The position numbers and the translations under genes are program-made. Shown here piece after piece: positions 1 through 10,684 of a DNA stretch of 64,000 bases. Position 1 is the first letter of the stretch; every line of letters starts with the position of its first letter. The notes under the pieces were generated by a model, which was not told where the DNA came from, did not search any database, and worked only from the letters and a program-made list of their open reading frames with translations. Origin of the DNA: Posidonia oceanica (lineage: Eukaryota; Streptophyta; Magnoliopsida; Alismatales; Posidoniaceae); assembly GCA_037176725.1 (NCBI GenBank), contig JAZBRS010000077.1, positions 1,364,001 through 1,428,000 on the forward strand. The letters run 5' to 3'.

Positions 1-424
1 TGATAAGTGCAAGTCTTATCAAGACCGAACTGCCAGGAATGATAGGTGCAAGCCCTATCAAGACCTGGAAGAGGTCAGGAATGATAAGTGCAAGCCTTAT
101 CAACACCGGACCGCCAAGAATGATAGGTGCAAGCCCTATCAAGACCGGGAAGAGGTTAGGAATGATAAGTGCAAGCCTTATCAGGACCGGACCGCCAGGA
201 ATGATAGGTGCAAGCCATATCAAGACCGGGAAGAGGTCAGGAATGATAAGTGCAAGCCTTATCAAGACCGGACTGCCAGGAATGATAGGTGCAAGCCCTA
301 TCAAGACGAGGTAGAGGTCAGGAATGATAAGTGCAAGCCTTATCAAGACTAGACCACTAGGAATGATAGGTGCAAGCCCTATCAAGACCAGGAAGAGGTC
401 AGGAGTGATAAGTGCAAGTCTTAT
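1..424. repeat. 81-bp tandem repeat array (M1 3' UTR), hairpin in each half-unit
   Basis: GATAGG starts recur at 41, 122, 203, 284 and 365, an exact 81-bp period. Each unit is two half-units of about 40 bp, one with GATAAGTGCAAGCCTTATC and one with GATAGGTGCAAGCCCTATC, each able to form a 6-bp stem with a 7-nt loop. Because 81 is a multiple of 3, a spurious open frame of 27-residue repeats runs through 39-314; I do not call it a gene. The array continues at 6374 after the solo LTR and off the left edge. Tandem arrays between pol and the 3' LTR are known in Tat/Ogre elements. Confidence 0.9.
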
Positions 425-1140
425 TATAGTAATCCTGGTGTTCAGATCGTCCATGCACATTGCCTAAAGCTCGTGTGCACCAATCGGAATCAGGTTCACT
501 ATTTGCGACTGTGTCCGAGGAGGAAGGCTCAACTCGAAAACACTTAAAACAAAGGAGAAAAGGTAAGAAAAGAAGAAGATAAGACAATTCAGAGTCGCCA
601 CCGTGTCTATTATCGGGAGACAAGGAAAACTAGGGAAATACGTGGATTAACATGCAAAACCAAGCAAAGGATGCAATGCAAAGCAATGCAAAAGAAAACA
701 GATGCAAATGAATGCAAATGATATGACTCATGCCTAGGATAAGGGCAATATGGTCATTATGGGCCAAAAGACTGGGCAAGGACTCCAGTTACGTGCGAGG
801 AAGGTGTTAGGCACCCCCGACACGCCCGAGAATCGGTCTTTCTAGGCTTACGCTCGCATACGCAGGGAAATGCAGATTTGAATGCCTAAGTGCCAATGAA
901 TGCCTATATGAATGCTCAAAGGTGTGCTCTAAGTGTTGAGATGCAATGCAAGGAAGTAAACGTGCAGTCTAAGCGCTCAGCAACGCTGTCTGTGTTCCGA
1001 ACCGGGCGAACCCTGGTTCGTGAGAACTCCAGGCAGTAAGCATCATTGCCCTATATGCAAATGTAGGCGAAAAAACAAAGCTTCGGTAAAACCAAGCAAT
1101 GCAGGCGACATGCAAGAGAAAATAGCATAAAACACACAAA

Positions 1141-1475
1141 GTGATGCGAGAAACAGAAGCGGCACGTGAAACGGTGCCAAAAGCAAGACAGGCACGTAAA
1201 ATGGTGCAAAAACAAAATGAGAATGCAAAACGGTGCGAGAAAACAAAGCGGCATGCGAAACGGTGCGAAAAACAAAGTCGACATGCAAAACAGTGCGAAA
1301 AACAAAGCCAGCACGCAAAACGGTGCAAGAAACAGAAGCAGCATGCGAAATGGTGCAAAAAACAAAGTCAGCACGCAAAACGGTGCGAGAAACAAAGCGG
1401 GCATGCCAAACGGTGCCAAAAGCGAAGCTGGCACGCAAAACAGTGCCAAAGCAGGCGAAATAAAACATCGATAAA
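1141..1475 (-). repeat. 30-bp minisatellite of A-type LTR
   Basis: Units of the form CAAAACGGTGCGARAAACAAAGC recur every 30 bp (two per 60-base line). The homologous block in the LTR at 46252 is longer and more regular. The period is a multiple of three, so long meaningless ORFs stay open on both strands. Confidence 0.85.
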
Positions 1476-1912
1476 GCCATGCAGATGCAGATGCAAAGGA
1501 GAAGAGCAAATCAAGTAAAGAGAGGTAAGCGGAGTATGTGAGAGAACAAACGCCGCTTAAAGACCACGCAAAGTAGGTGTGAAGACCTACAAAGGGGAAA
1601 GGAAGCAAGTGGAGGGATTACCACTGTCTTGTGACTGTTTCCCGCCAAAGTGTCCCACGATATGTCTCGCATACTGTCAAAAGCTCGCGGTGCAATCGGA
1701 TTGTGGAAAAAGGGGAAGAAAGTCGCAATTAGAAGTGAATCCAGGGGAAACACAACCCAAAACATTGAGAGTATGCGAAAAGGAGAGATAGAGTTGATAA
1801 ATGAGAAGAGGAGGCCTTAATCTACATGCTCGAGGAAACAGAAAGCAAAAACAATGCATGCAATGCAAATGATGTGCAAATGAATGCTGTGCAGGGGTTC
1901 AGGAGGACTTAC

Positions 1913-2128
1913 CTTAGAGATCTGAAGCCTGATTTGAGAAATACTTGGTCTGTATTGAAGTGCGCACCACCAGGGTCGTCCAGGTAGCTTGGTTGAGAAG
2001 ATCCGGCAACCCGATCAGAAGATATGCTGGCTTCAAGGCAGAAGGGCCAGAACAGGGGAGAAGAATGGATCTAAGTGTAAAAGAGGTCCTAGGGGTGTGC
2101 AAAACAGGTCCTCCCAGGTAAATGAGAG
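1913..2128 (-). other. Conserved 216-nt exon-like segment in solo LTR 425-6373
   Basis: In the minus sense it is bounded by TAG|CTCTC upstream (AG at 2129-2130) and AAG|GTAAGT downstream (GT at 1911-1912). This is a consensus plant 5' splice site. The equivalent segment is 215-216 nt in all five A-type LTRs here. The ATG seen in the other copies is lost. Splicing is inferred, not shown. Confidence 0.5.
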
Positions 2129-5100
2129 CTAGGAATGCTTAAGTGTATGCAAGGATGCCAAATGCAAAGATGCATGGGTGCAATGCATACAAAAAATGCA
2201 AAAAGGACTTAAGAATGACTTTTTAGAAAAGTTAAGGACCTATATGCAATATTTGAAAAAGTTAAGGATCAAAATGCAAAGATTTTGAAAAGTTAGGGGC
2301 TTATATGCAAGGTTTTTGAAAACTTGAGGGTCTGAATGCAATTTAACAAAATGTAGGGTTTGAAATGCAATTTAATAAGGAGAACATGCATTTAAATGGG
2401 TTTTGAAAACATGTGAAGGACTTACATGCAAGTTTGAAACATGCAGGGGTTGAAATGCAATTTTATAAGGTAAAATGTGGTTTTAAATGGTCTGTGAATG
2501 CAAACAGAGGACCTATGTGCAATTTTGAAATATGCAGGGGCTAAAATGCAATTTTATAAGAAAAAATGCTGAAAAACAGATGTTGTGCATGCAAATGAAG
2601 GACCTATGTGCAAAATTGAAGAAATACAGGATGAAAATGCAATGCAGTATGAAAAGATGGAAAATAAAATGATTTATCAACAGATTAGAGGACCAAAAAG
2701 CAAATAAAGTAAAAGATAGGATTAAAATGAAATTTACTAAGGTAAAAACAGGATATTAAATGAGATTAACAACCAAAGGACTGAAATGCAAAATTAAAAT
2801 GCTGCAGGACTAAAAAACAAAGAACAAAAACTAAATTTGAACTACTGCAGGACCAGTAAGTAAATAAAATAAACAGCAGGACCAGAAAGTAAATGCACAA
2901 AAACTTAAATGAACTGAAAATGGACTGGAATGTAAATAAAATAAATAACTAGGCTGGAAGTAAAGAAAAACAAATAAACTGTAACTGCAAAGGATCTAGA
3001 TGTAAATAAAAATATATGTAGGGCCTGGACTAAAATAAAACTTAAAGAAATAAACAGTAGGAGGACTAACATGCAATTAGACAGTTTTTTAGGTTTTTCA
3101 TGCAATTTCATATGATTTAAATTCAAACTTAAATGATTCTTAAACAATGGCAGGATTGGAAAGCAATAAAATAAAAACACGAGGCAAAAATGCAATTTAT
3201 GGCAAAAAAAGCGTGGTTAAGAAAAATAAAGGCACAGTAAAACGCAGCAGCAGTGGCCACTGTAGCACAGAGCTACCAGTGGCCAGGGACAGAGGAGGAG
3301 GGGTGCTGGTGAGGCGCTGAGCGGCTGGGGGTGTGCTCCGGAGACGCATGAAGGCTGGAGCGAGGTCGGTGAGCCATGACACGGCCTGAGGATGGCCGGA
3401 GAAGACGACAGAGCCTGCAGAACTGTTCAGAGGCAGCTGAGACGATCAGCGCGACGCTAGGGGAAATCGGAGGCAGGGTCGTGCTCTTGGAGATCGTGCA
3501 GACCTCAGACGACCATCAGAAGTGCTTACTGCTAGCCGGAGCGGCGGGTCTGATCCGGAGCTCGCTGGAGAAGAAGAAGAGGCGGCGGCACTGACTTCGG
3601 GGCAGAGGTGGCAGAACCCTAGTCTAAGGGGCTAGGAAGCTAGAGGGGGGAAGATTAGTCTATAGGGAAAGAAAATTACCTATTTTGCTCGTTGAGAAGT
3701 CCCCCCGACGTGGGCTATTTTAGTAGATGCCGGCGAGATTCGTCCGGCTGCTGGAGACATCGTTGGTGGCTTGCAGACGTCTGGATCTACTCCACGCGTT
3801 GCTCTGGTGCTCGCTGAATGGTTGGAAGGCAGCTTCGAAGACTGGTGGAAGAAGCGGCACTTTTGGGTGCACAGCGGACTACCGGAGGTGGGGGTGGATG
3901 TCTGCTACTCTCTGGATTGGATGGAAGCTTCCGGCGGACTCCTGGGACCTTGGTGAAGGGTTTTGGATGCTCAGGTGGGTCAGTAGAGGGCTGGCTCGGG
4001 AGTTTGCTGATGGAGGGATTTTTGGACAGAAAGTGATGCAGCTGTTTGTAGTGGAGGGTTGGTGTTGTGGTGAGGACGAAGGTTGAAGCTCGGGTGGGTT
4101 GGAGAGCTGGTGCTCGGGAGAGTTAGGTGCTGGGATTTGGGATGGTTTCGGGCTCAAGGGAGTTGGGAATTTCGGGAAGGGGTGATGTTGGGTTCTGTTG
4201 TGGAAAATGGAAGTGTCGGGGTGATTTCTGGGGTGGATTGGCTGTGGGATGGAGGGGCTGTGATGCTGGGATTTTGGGTGAGATTGGGGGAGGAATTGAG
4301 AGTGGTTTGTAGTGCTGTGAAGGCTTCTGGATTGGTGGAAGAGAAGAAGAGGAAGAGGTCCGAATTTGCAGAGGAATAAGGAGAGGATTGGGGGCTCTCA
4401 GTGCTCTGGATTGCTCTCTCTCTGGTCAACGAAAAAAGGTGTTGAAGGAGGAGTGGAAGGGAGGCTTTATCAGGAGCTGCTGGAGGCTAAGCGCGCTTGG
4501 GATTTTTGAATTCCCACCAGTGCAGGTGACTGCTGATGGAGACGAGCGATCGGCGAGGCGACGGGCAATAAATGCCCCCCCAGAAGATCCGCTGAGAGAC
4601 AAGAGAGGAGGAGGGTGAGCTGTTGCTGAAATGATCGAGAGGGAAGGAGATTGAATTTGAAGAAGAGGAGGGAAGGAAGTTGCGGGAAGAAGAAGAAGAA
4701 GTCTGAGGAAGAAGAGGAAGAAGGAGGGAAGCGGAGGAGGACTGCGGGCTGTGGGCCGGGCCTGCGGGGGAAAGGAGAAAAAGAAAAAAAGAAAAGAAGG
4801 AAGGAAGGAGGGAAGGGCTGCAGCTGGAATGGGCCGGACCAAGGAGAAAAAGAAAATAAAAAAGAAAGGAAGAAAAGAAAGGAAGAAGAGGTAGGAGAAA
4901 ATTAAAACAAAATAAAATAAAAAAGATTTGAAAATGTTTTTAAGGTAGTTGTTTAAGTTAGGATTTTTGATTAGGTTTTTAATGGTTGTTTTCAATTAGT
5001 TAATTAGGATTAGGAAGAGTTTTAGCTTTGTCTTTTTAAGATTTTGTTTTAATTTGTTTCTTGATTTTGTTTTAAATGTTTGTTAAGTTTTTTAATTGTT

Positions 5101-6373
5101 TTTTAGTTAAGTTTTTCTTGTTAAGTTGGGAATTTTGATTAGGCTTTTTAAATATTGTTTTTAAGTCAATTAGGGTGAGTTTTGGCTTTTGTTTTTAGTC
5201 TTTTAGGGTTTTTCTTAAGTCTTCTTTAAATTATTTTTTGATTTTGTTTGTTAAGTTCTTTTAATATATATATTTTTTAGTTAGGTTTTCCTTGTTAAGT
5301 TCTTTCCCTTTTTCTTTTTAAGTTTTTAAGTTGTTTTTAAAATTTTCTAATTGTTTCTTTTAGATTTGTTTAGTTAAGTTTTTTTCTTAATTAGTTGTCT
5401 TAGTGTTTTCTTTCTTCTTAGGATTTGTTTTTTGATTATTTTTAATAGGGTTTTTAATTTCGGTTTGTTTTGATTATATTTTGATTTTTGCTTGATTTTA
5501 TAGCATTTTCCTTTTGTTTGTTTTATATTTTTAGATTGCATTCATGGTTTCCTTTTTTAGTTGGATTTAGTTAGATTTTTGTTTTTAATTGTTTGTTTAA
5601 GTTTTTAATTATTTCTTTTTAGGGTTTTGGTTTGTCTTTCTTTTGTTTTAGAGTTTTAAAGGTTTTTAAAGGTTTTTTAAAGATTTAGTGGAAGAAAGTA
5701 GAAGAAAAAGGAAAAAGAAGAAGAAAAGGGAGAAATGAAGGAGTAAAGAAGAAAGAGAGGAGTAGAAGGAAAATAAATATTGGAAAATCAAGGAATAAGC
5801 TAAAAATAAAATAAAAATACAAATAAAATGCAGAAGAGATAGATGCACGAGGTGGGCTCACAGCCAAGCAAGAAAAGGAGAGAGAAGGGAGTGAAAAGAA
5901 GGAGAATAAAGAGGAGAGAGAAAAGAAAAATCAAGGAGGGAGAAAAGGATAATTTGAATAAATGAAGGGGTTAGAGGTTTAGAAAAGAGGTGAAATTTGG
6001 AGAGTGTGGCCTAGGGTCTTTAGTGTTGGACCTAAGGTTTGGATTTGGATTTTGGAAGGTTTTGGAAGGTTTTGGAAGGGTTTTGAGGTGTAGAAAAAGG
6101 GTAGTTTTACCTAGGTTTTCTAGGGTTTTTTAGAGTGGTTTTGGTTTGAAATTTCTAAGGGTTTTTGGTAGGTTGGCTAAGTTAGGAAGGGTGAGTTTTC
6201 CTATGGTTTTTGGGTAGTTTTTGGGTTTGGAAAATGGGTGTGATTCTAGGTTAAGTTCGGGCTCGTTTTGAAGAGAAGGATGAAAAGGAATGTGTAGTTT
6301 TGGACCTAGATTTGGATTCAGAAGCCACCAGAATATTCCAATTGATTCAGCCTGTCAAAATGAGATGTCAACA

Positions 6374-6645
6374 CTTATCAAGACCGGACCGCCAGGAATG
6401 ATAGGTGCAAGCCCTATCAAGACCAGGAAGAGGTCAGGAATGATAAGAGCGAGCCTTATCAAGACCGGACTGCTAGGAATGATAGGTGCAAGCCCTATCA
6501 AGACCGGGAAGAGGTCAGGAATGATAAGTGCAAGCCTTATCAAGACCGGACCGCCAAGAATGATAGGTGCAAGCCCTATCAAGACCAGGAAGAGGTCAGG
6601 AATGATAAGAGCAAGCCTTATCAAGATCGGACCGGAAAGCTGATG
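6374..6645. repeat. 81-bp tandem array, continuation
   Basis: This continues the array at 1-424 after the solo LTR, with the same two hairpin half-units. GATAGG and GATAAG half-units alternate until about 6640, where the sequence passes into a second repeat family. Confidence 0.88.
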
Positions 6646-6975
6646 GATGATAGGTTTCGGACCCACCGACCGCGAGGGAGTAATTGATAAGATTCGGACT
6701 TATCGACCGCAAAGGATCGGAATGTGATAAGTTTCGGACCTATCGACCGCAAAGGATTGGAATGTGATAAGTTTTGGACTTATTGACCGCGAAGGATTGG
6801 AATGTGATAAGTTTCGGACCTATCGACCACAAAGGAAGATGATAAATTTCGGACTTATCGACTGGAAGGGATAGGTTTCAGACCCATCGACTGCAAAGAA
6901 TGGATGATAAGTTTCGGACTTATCGACCGGGAAGGGTTTGAAAAAAGATAAGTTTCGGACTTATCGACCGCAATG
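6646..6975. repeat. 40-bp tandem array with GATAAGT/ACTTATC hairpins
   Basis: About nine units. GATAAG starts at 6686, 6726, 6766 and 6806 give a 40-bp period, with degenerate units on either side. The core GATAAGTTTCGGACTTATC forms a 7-bp stem with a 5-nt loop. Outside the stem the sequence differs from the 81-bp repeat, but the period (81 is about twice 40) and the stem sequence are shared, suggesting common origin. Confidence 0.85.
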
Positions 6976-7590
6976 GGTACAGGGGCACCAAAATCCGAAG
7001 GCGGAGCAAAGAAATGGATGGGCCCGCGACAGTTAGGCATGCTAGCCTGGATGCAGCTGGAGATGTGATACCAATGGGCAGTGAAAAAAGATGACCCTGG
7101 TATCAGGGAGGATACCAGGGGACAGCTGAAGTGCCCTTGGCATCAAAAAGCGATAGACTAAGCTGACATGCTTGTCAAATGGGTAGTTAGGGCTACCAGC
7201 CCGGCGGAGATCCAGCCGAGGGCGCTTGGTGGCTTTGCCCGTGTTGACGGTGTTGGTTTGTAGAAATTCTGGCATCCAAGTGGAACGTAGGATCTTCTTG
7301 TAGCTTTCCTTGGTGCTGAGAGTGTTGGTAGTTGCTTTTGAGCTTGTGAGCCGCTAGGATCCAAGAGTGCTTCCTCATGGTCCTAGAGTGGTTGGACCTG
7401 CGAAGCTGAAGTAGTATGCTGAGGATGTGGTTGCGAGAGACCACGCATGCATTATGCTATGGAAAGCAAACCAAACATGCAAGCAAATGGCACAAAACAT
7501 CCTTGTATTCACAAAGTCTTGGTTACATGCCTACAACAGGCTGAATAGAGTACAGCAAGACTCAAAAAGGGGTATGCAGATGTAGGCGCC
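6976..7590 (-). other. M1 3' region between ORF1 and the arrays; no gene recognised
   Basis: 615 bp of mixed-composition sequence with no recognised domain. Short ORFs here have no repeat or motif support. On the minus strand it lies directly after the ORF1 stop, so it is best read as 3' UTR of M1. Confidence 0.6.
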
Positions 7591-8784
7591 CTAGTCAGTC
7601 CTGGCTTTCTTCGACCTCCTGGCGTCAGGAAACAGAGGCACGCCAGGTGGGATCTCATTAATGGGCCAGAGCCCCTGCACTTCAGTCAGATACTCAGGAG
7701 TGCATCCTGAGCCCCTCGCGGCTGCAATGTCTGTTGATTTCACGCCATGGTGCATGAGGTCGGCCAGCTCTATTGTGGCTGCAACTGTGCTGAGAGGATA
7801 GGGCTGGAGTAGCTTTGGTGCGGTACTATCAACAAATGCCCCTTGGCGGAGACCAAACTGCCACATGACCTGGATGGGGTGATACTCCACGCCTTCAGTG
7901 AACCCCGGCAGGACGACCAGTCGCATGTCGTGGGCGCCGAACACAACGGTGAACGGCTCAATTGCAGATAGGATGATACGCCAAGTTACTGTATCATCTG
8001 TCAGCTATTCTAGCCTTTTGTACTCCTCGCGGATAGTCTTGGTGTGGCTGCTGCTGCAGTATGTCTCAAATGCATGTTTCTAGGGGCGCAGGATGTCTAC
8101 CTCCAGATGTCTAGCCAGCCACACTTGTACCAGAGCCCCACAGCCATGAAAGTGGCAGCAGTGGTGCGAAATGCGGTCCAGTCCGTGGTACGTCTCAGCG
8201 AGGATGACAGGTGCCAGGTCGATTTGGCGGGTCACCACAGTAAGGGCGATCTTCGCAACTTCAATAGCGATAGTCATCCAGCCATGACTGAAGATCAGCT
8301 CACCCAGGAAGCGGGTGACGAAGCCGCGAAGCCACAATTCATCTCCCAGTGCGGCGCGCTTCTTGGAGACTTCCTTGAAATAGTTCAAACGGAGCGTAGG
8401 TACGAATCCGTCGATGCAGACCAGTCTTTTCTCACAGCTTTGTGCAGAGAGCCCTGTGAGTTGTCTCAGGATGGCAACATAGCCAGAACGCCTCATGAAC
8501 ACAGTAGGTCCCATGAGCATGGAGAAGCCGCAGATTCGGCGTACTTCCTCTAGTGTAGGTGTCAGTTCTGTCCTGTCGAAATGGAAGACATGGTGCACTG
8601 GTTTCCAGAACCTTGCAGCAGCGCACAAGAGATGTCGGTTGACCTCTAGATCAGCAGCTTTCAGAAGTCTGAGTGGGATGCCCCACAGGCTCAGCTTTTC
8701 ATAGTCAGCTTCAGTGAGCATGGCGATCCATCCTCGGAGAGTCTCAGAGCAATGTGTTGGAGTCACCAAGGTAGGGAAACCCAT
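7591..8784 (-). pseudogene. ORF1: extra DUF7745-like (plant mobile-domain-type) ORF downstream of pol, two in-frame TAG
   Basis: A single minus-strand frame of about 398 codons from ATG at 8784 to the stop at 7591, broken only by TAG at 8082-8080 and 8007-8005 (both fit CAG to TAG). The N-terminal part reads MGFPTLVTPTHCSETLRGW and then ELTPTLEEVRRICGF. That is the segment I associate with DUF7745/plant mobile-domain ORFs carried by Ogre/Tat elements. The C-terminal part has VEYHPIQVMWQFGLRQ, like the INYNP...ALRQLG segment of those proteins, and a basic tail (RRSKKART). The open frame extends upstream to 8823 without an ATG, so I chose 8784. The role of such ORFs is unknown. The unusual point is position: same strand as pol but 3' of integrase, whereas Ogre ORF1 precedes gag. 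Family assignment is from memory of motifs; a profile search would settle it. Confidence 0.65.
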
Positions 8785-9053
8785 TGCAGGCGAGAATGCA
8801 GGCAGCTGGTGTGAAATCTTCAAGTACCTATAGCTAAAGCTGTTTCATCAAGATCAGCAGCTTTCAGAAGTCTGAGTGGGATGCCCCACAGGCTCAGCTT
8901 TTCACAGTCAGCTTCAGTGAGCATGGCGATCCATCCTCGGAGAGTCTCAGAGCAATGTGTTGGAGTCACCAAGGTAGGGAAACCCATTGCAGGTGAGAAT
9001 GCAGGCAGCTAGTGCAAAATCTTCAAGTACCTGTAGCTAAAGCTGTTTCATCA
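8648..9053. repeat. 203-bp direct tandem duplication covering the ORF1 start
   Basis: Copy 1 is 8648-8850 and copy 2 is 8851-9053, both starting AGATCAGCAGCTTTCAGAAG and ending TGTTTCATCA. They differ at only about half a dozen bases, so the duplication is recent relative to the decay of the element. Copy 2 holds a truncated duplicate of the first codons of ORF1, upstream in the minus sense. Confidence 0.95.
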
Positions 9054-9204
9054 ATCCGGAACTTGTACAGGCATGTAATACTGGCAGATAGAGAAGCAGA
9101 TGTGCATATAAAGCTGATAAAGCAGTTCAAACGCTACAGCTAGCAATCAAACCACAGAATTCAAGTACACTCAGCTAAGCAAAAGGGGGCATCGCCTGCA
9201 CAGG

Positions 9205-9385
9205 GTGGAGCCGCACAAAAGGCACTCTTGTCGTCGTCCGTGCGGAGCGAGGAGACAAGGGAAGGGGGCTTCGTTCGTCTGGAACGAAGTCACAAAGGAG
9301 GCACGCTTGTCCTTGTCCTGTACGGAACAAGGTCACAAGCGAAAAAGAGACTTCGTCCGTCTAGAGCGAAGTCGCACAAAGATTA
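9205..9385. repeat. Two imperfect ~88-bp hairpin-rich repeats
   Basis: Two tandem units of the plan CACAAAGG..CACKCTTGTC..ACAAG..CTTCGTYCGTC..CGAAGTC. Each contains a GACTTCG/CGAAGTC-type hairpin, and the second also has CTTGT/ACAAG arms. They sit in the spacer between integrase and ORF1 of M1. Confidence 0.65.
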
Positions 9386-10684
9386 GGGGTGGCGCCTGAA
9401 CGCGCGGACCTGACAGCCCAAGAGGGGCCCCCAAGGGGTGCCAAGGTTGTCCTGTTGCCTCTGGAGTGATCGCCCTGTCTCTGATTACTGATGTCGTCCC
9501 TGAGCTGCTGGATTGGCAGTGATTGGTTGCTCTGAGGCTTGGAGGCGGTCAACTTGCCATGGCAGGAGTACTGTCCCAGCGCTGAGCCGAGCCTTGTAGA
9601 ATGGGAGGAAAGGAGCAATAAGGGTGATTTGATAGTGAATAGATGCATGCATGATCTATACTAAACCTATTGCCCTCAGCATATGGAGTGCTTGATGCCT
9701 ACTGCAAAGGAAGGAGCAGTCTCTGACTCACCAGACTCTACTCAGACTCCTAACTGTTGGTGGCACTCCAGAAAGGGTATTATGGGCATTCGGGTGGTGG
9801 TGTAGTGAGGACGGGCTCCATGCCAAACTCTCCAGGGGCTACACCTACTCTTTTCACTTTTTCTTGTCTTTTTTCTTTTGCTCCCACATAGATGTGTAGT
9901 TTCCCTATCCTTGGCTTGGAGGGTAATGGGTGTCTGGTAATGGCTAGGCTCCATGAGATCTGTGTATTTCCTAGGTGCAAATCTGGTTCCTCTTTAAGAC
10001 AGGGAAAGGTGGCGGAATCACGCTGCTTGCCTTTGTTTCTAGGGCTAACTTTTGTTTTTGCCCCCCTTTTGTTTTGCTTGTTTTTTTTCCTTTTTCTTTT
10101 TGTCTTTCCCTTTCTTGTTCTTTTTCTCTTTTCTTCTTTTTTTTTTGGCTTGCAGGCTTCCGCTGTCCCTAACTTAGAAGTGATGGGCGCTTGGTTTTGA
10201 GACAAAAGGGGCTAGGCCTTGTATGACTTGTGGATTTGCCGGTGTGGATTTGGATCCTCCCCAAGGCAAATTGGAGGGACGAGGTTGTACTGCACACCTC
10301 TATCTCTAGGGCTAACTCCTGTCTTCGCCTTTTAGTCTTATGTGGTGCCAACGCTAAGGCATGTAGGTCTTGCTTACACTCTCTCACATCCCAGGATTTT
10401 TTCTCCCTCTTGATGTGTAAGTCCTGAAGGGGTTTAGACATTTCGTCTGTCCTCACTAGATGGTGGTTCCCTCACTGGTTAGGACATCCAAGTAGTGTCA
10501 GGTGAGGTAGAGGGTACTCCTTCCAAGGCAGGCAAGCATCTCCGATTTTCATCATCGGGCTTATGATAGTAATGCACATAATACATTTACATCTTCTCTG
10601 CCAAAAAATAAACAAGCCTAAAATGCATGAGAAAGATGGAATGCAAGAAGTAAAAGAGAAAAGACTGTGCAAGGCAGCAGCGGG
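9386..10684 (-). other. M1 post-pol spacer
   Basis: Non-coding spacer between the integrase stop and ORF1. It is homologous to 62549-64000 of element D: shared blocks include the CACACCTCTATCTCTAGGGC region (10291 here, its complement at 63011) and the purine tract. Conservation in two copies marks it as a regular part of this family. Short ORFs within it are not convincing. The 150 bp at 9054-9204 to its left also show nothing recognisable. Confidence 0.7.
10072..10158 (-). other. Purine-rich tract (minus sense) after pol
   Basis: On the plus strand this is T/C-rich, so the element sense is A/G-rich (AAAAGAAGAAAAGAGAAAAAG). The same tract lies in element D at 63118-63240. It is internal, so it is not the 3' LTR primer tract. 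Confidence 0.6.

Larger units (their letters stand above)
425..6373 (-). mobile_element. A-type solo LTR (5949 bp), TSD CTTAT
   Basis: On the minus strand it runs from TGTTGACATC (6373) to GGATTACTATA (425). Its final TACA is mutated to TATA. Flanks 420-424 and 6374-6378 are both CTTAT. Both flanks are 81-bp array, so the insertion is inside the array. No internal region is present, which fits LTR-LTR recombination. Sub-blocks in minus order are a CCTAAA-rich start, a pyrimidine/A-rich tract, a GC-rich block (about 4750-3680), a degenerate TGCAT-rich repeat region (about 3200-2190), the conserved 216-nt segment (2128-1913), a 30-bp minisatellite (about 1475-1141) and the conserved GTGCCTAACACCTTCC block near 816-799. 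ORFs inside are low complexity. Confidence 0.93.

Noticed and set aside
39..314. ORF of 27-residue repeats (MIGASPIKTGKRSG / MISASLIKTG)
   Set aside because: A by-product of the 81-bp array; the opposite strand is open as well and there is no start context or unique sequence.
1..424. CRISPR-like array
   Set aside because: Units are contiguous with no unique spacers, and the setting is a plant retrotransposon.
4651..4905. Lys/Glu-rich ORFs (also 41280-41588 and 47678-47993)
   Set aside because: Composition artefacts of purine-rich LTR tracts; they occur at homologous places in several LTRs with different frames.
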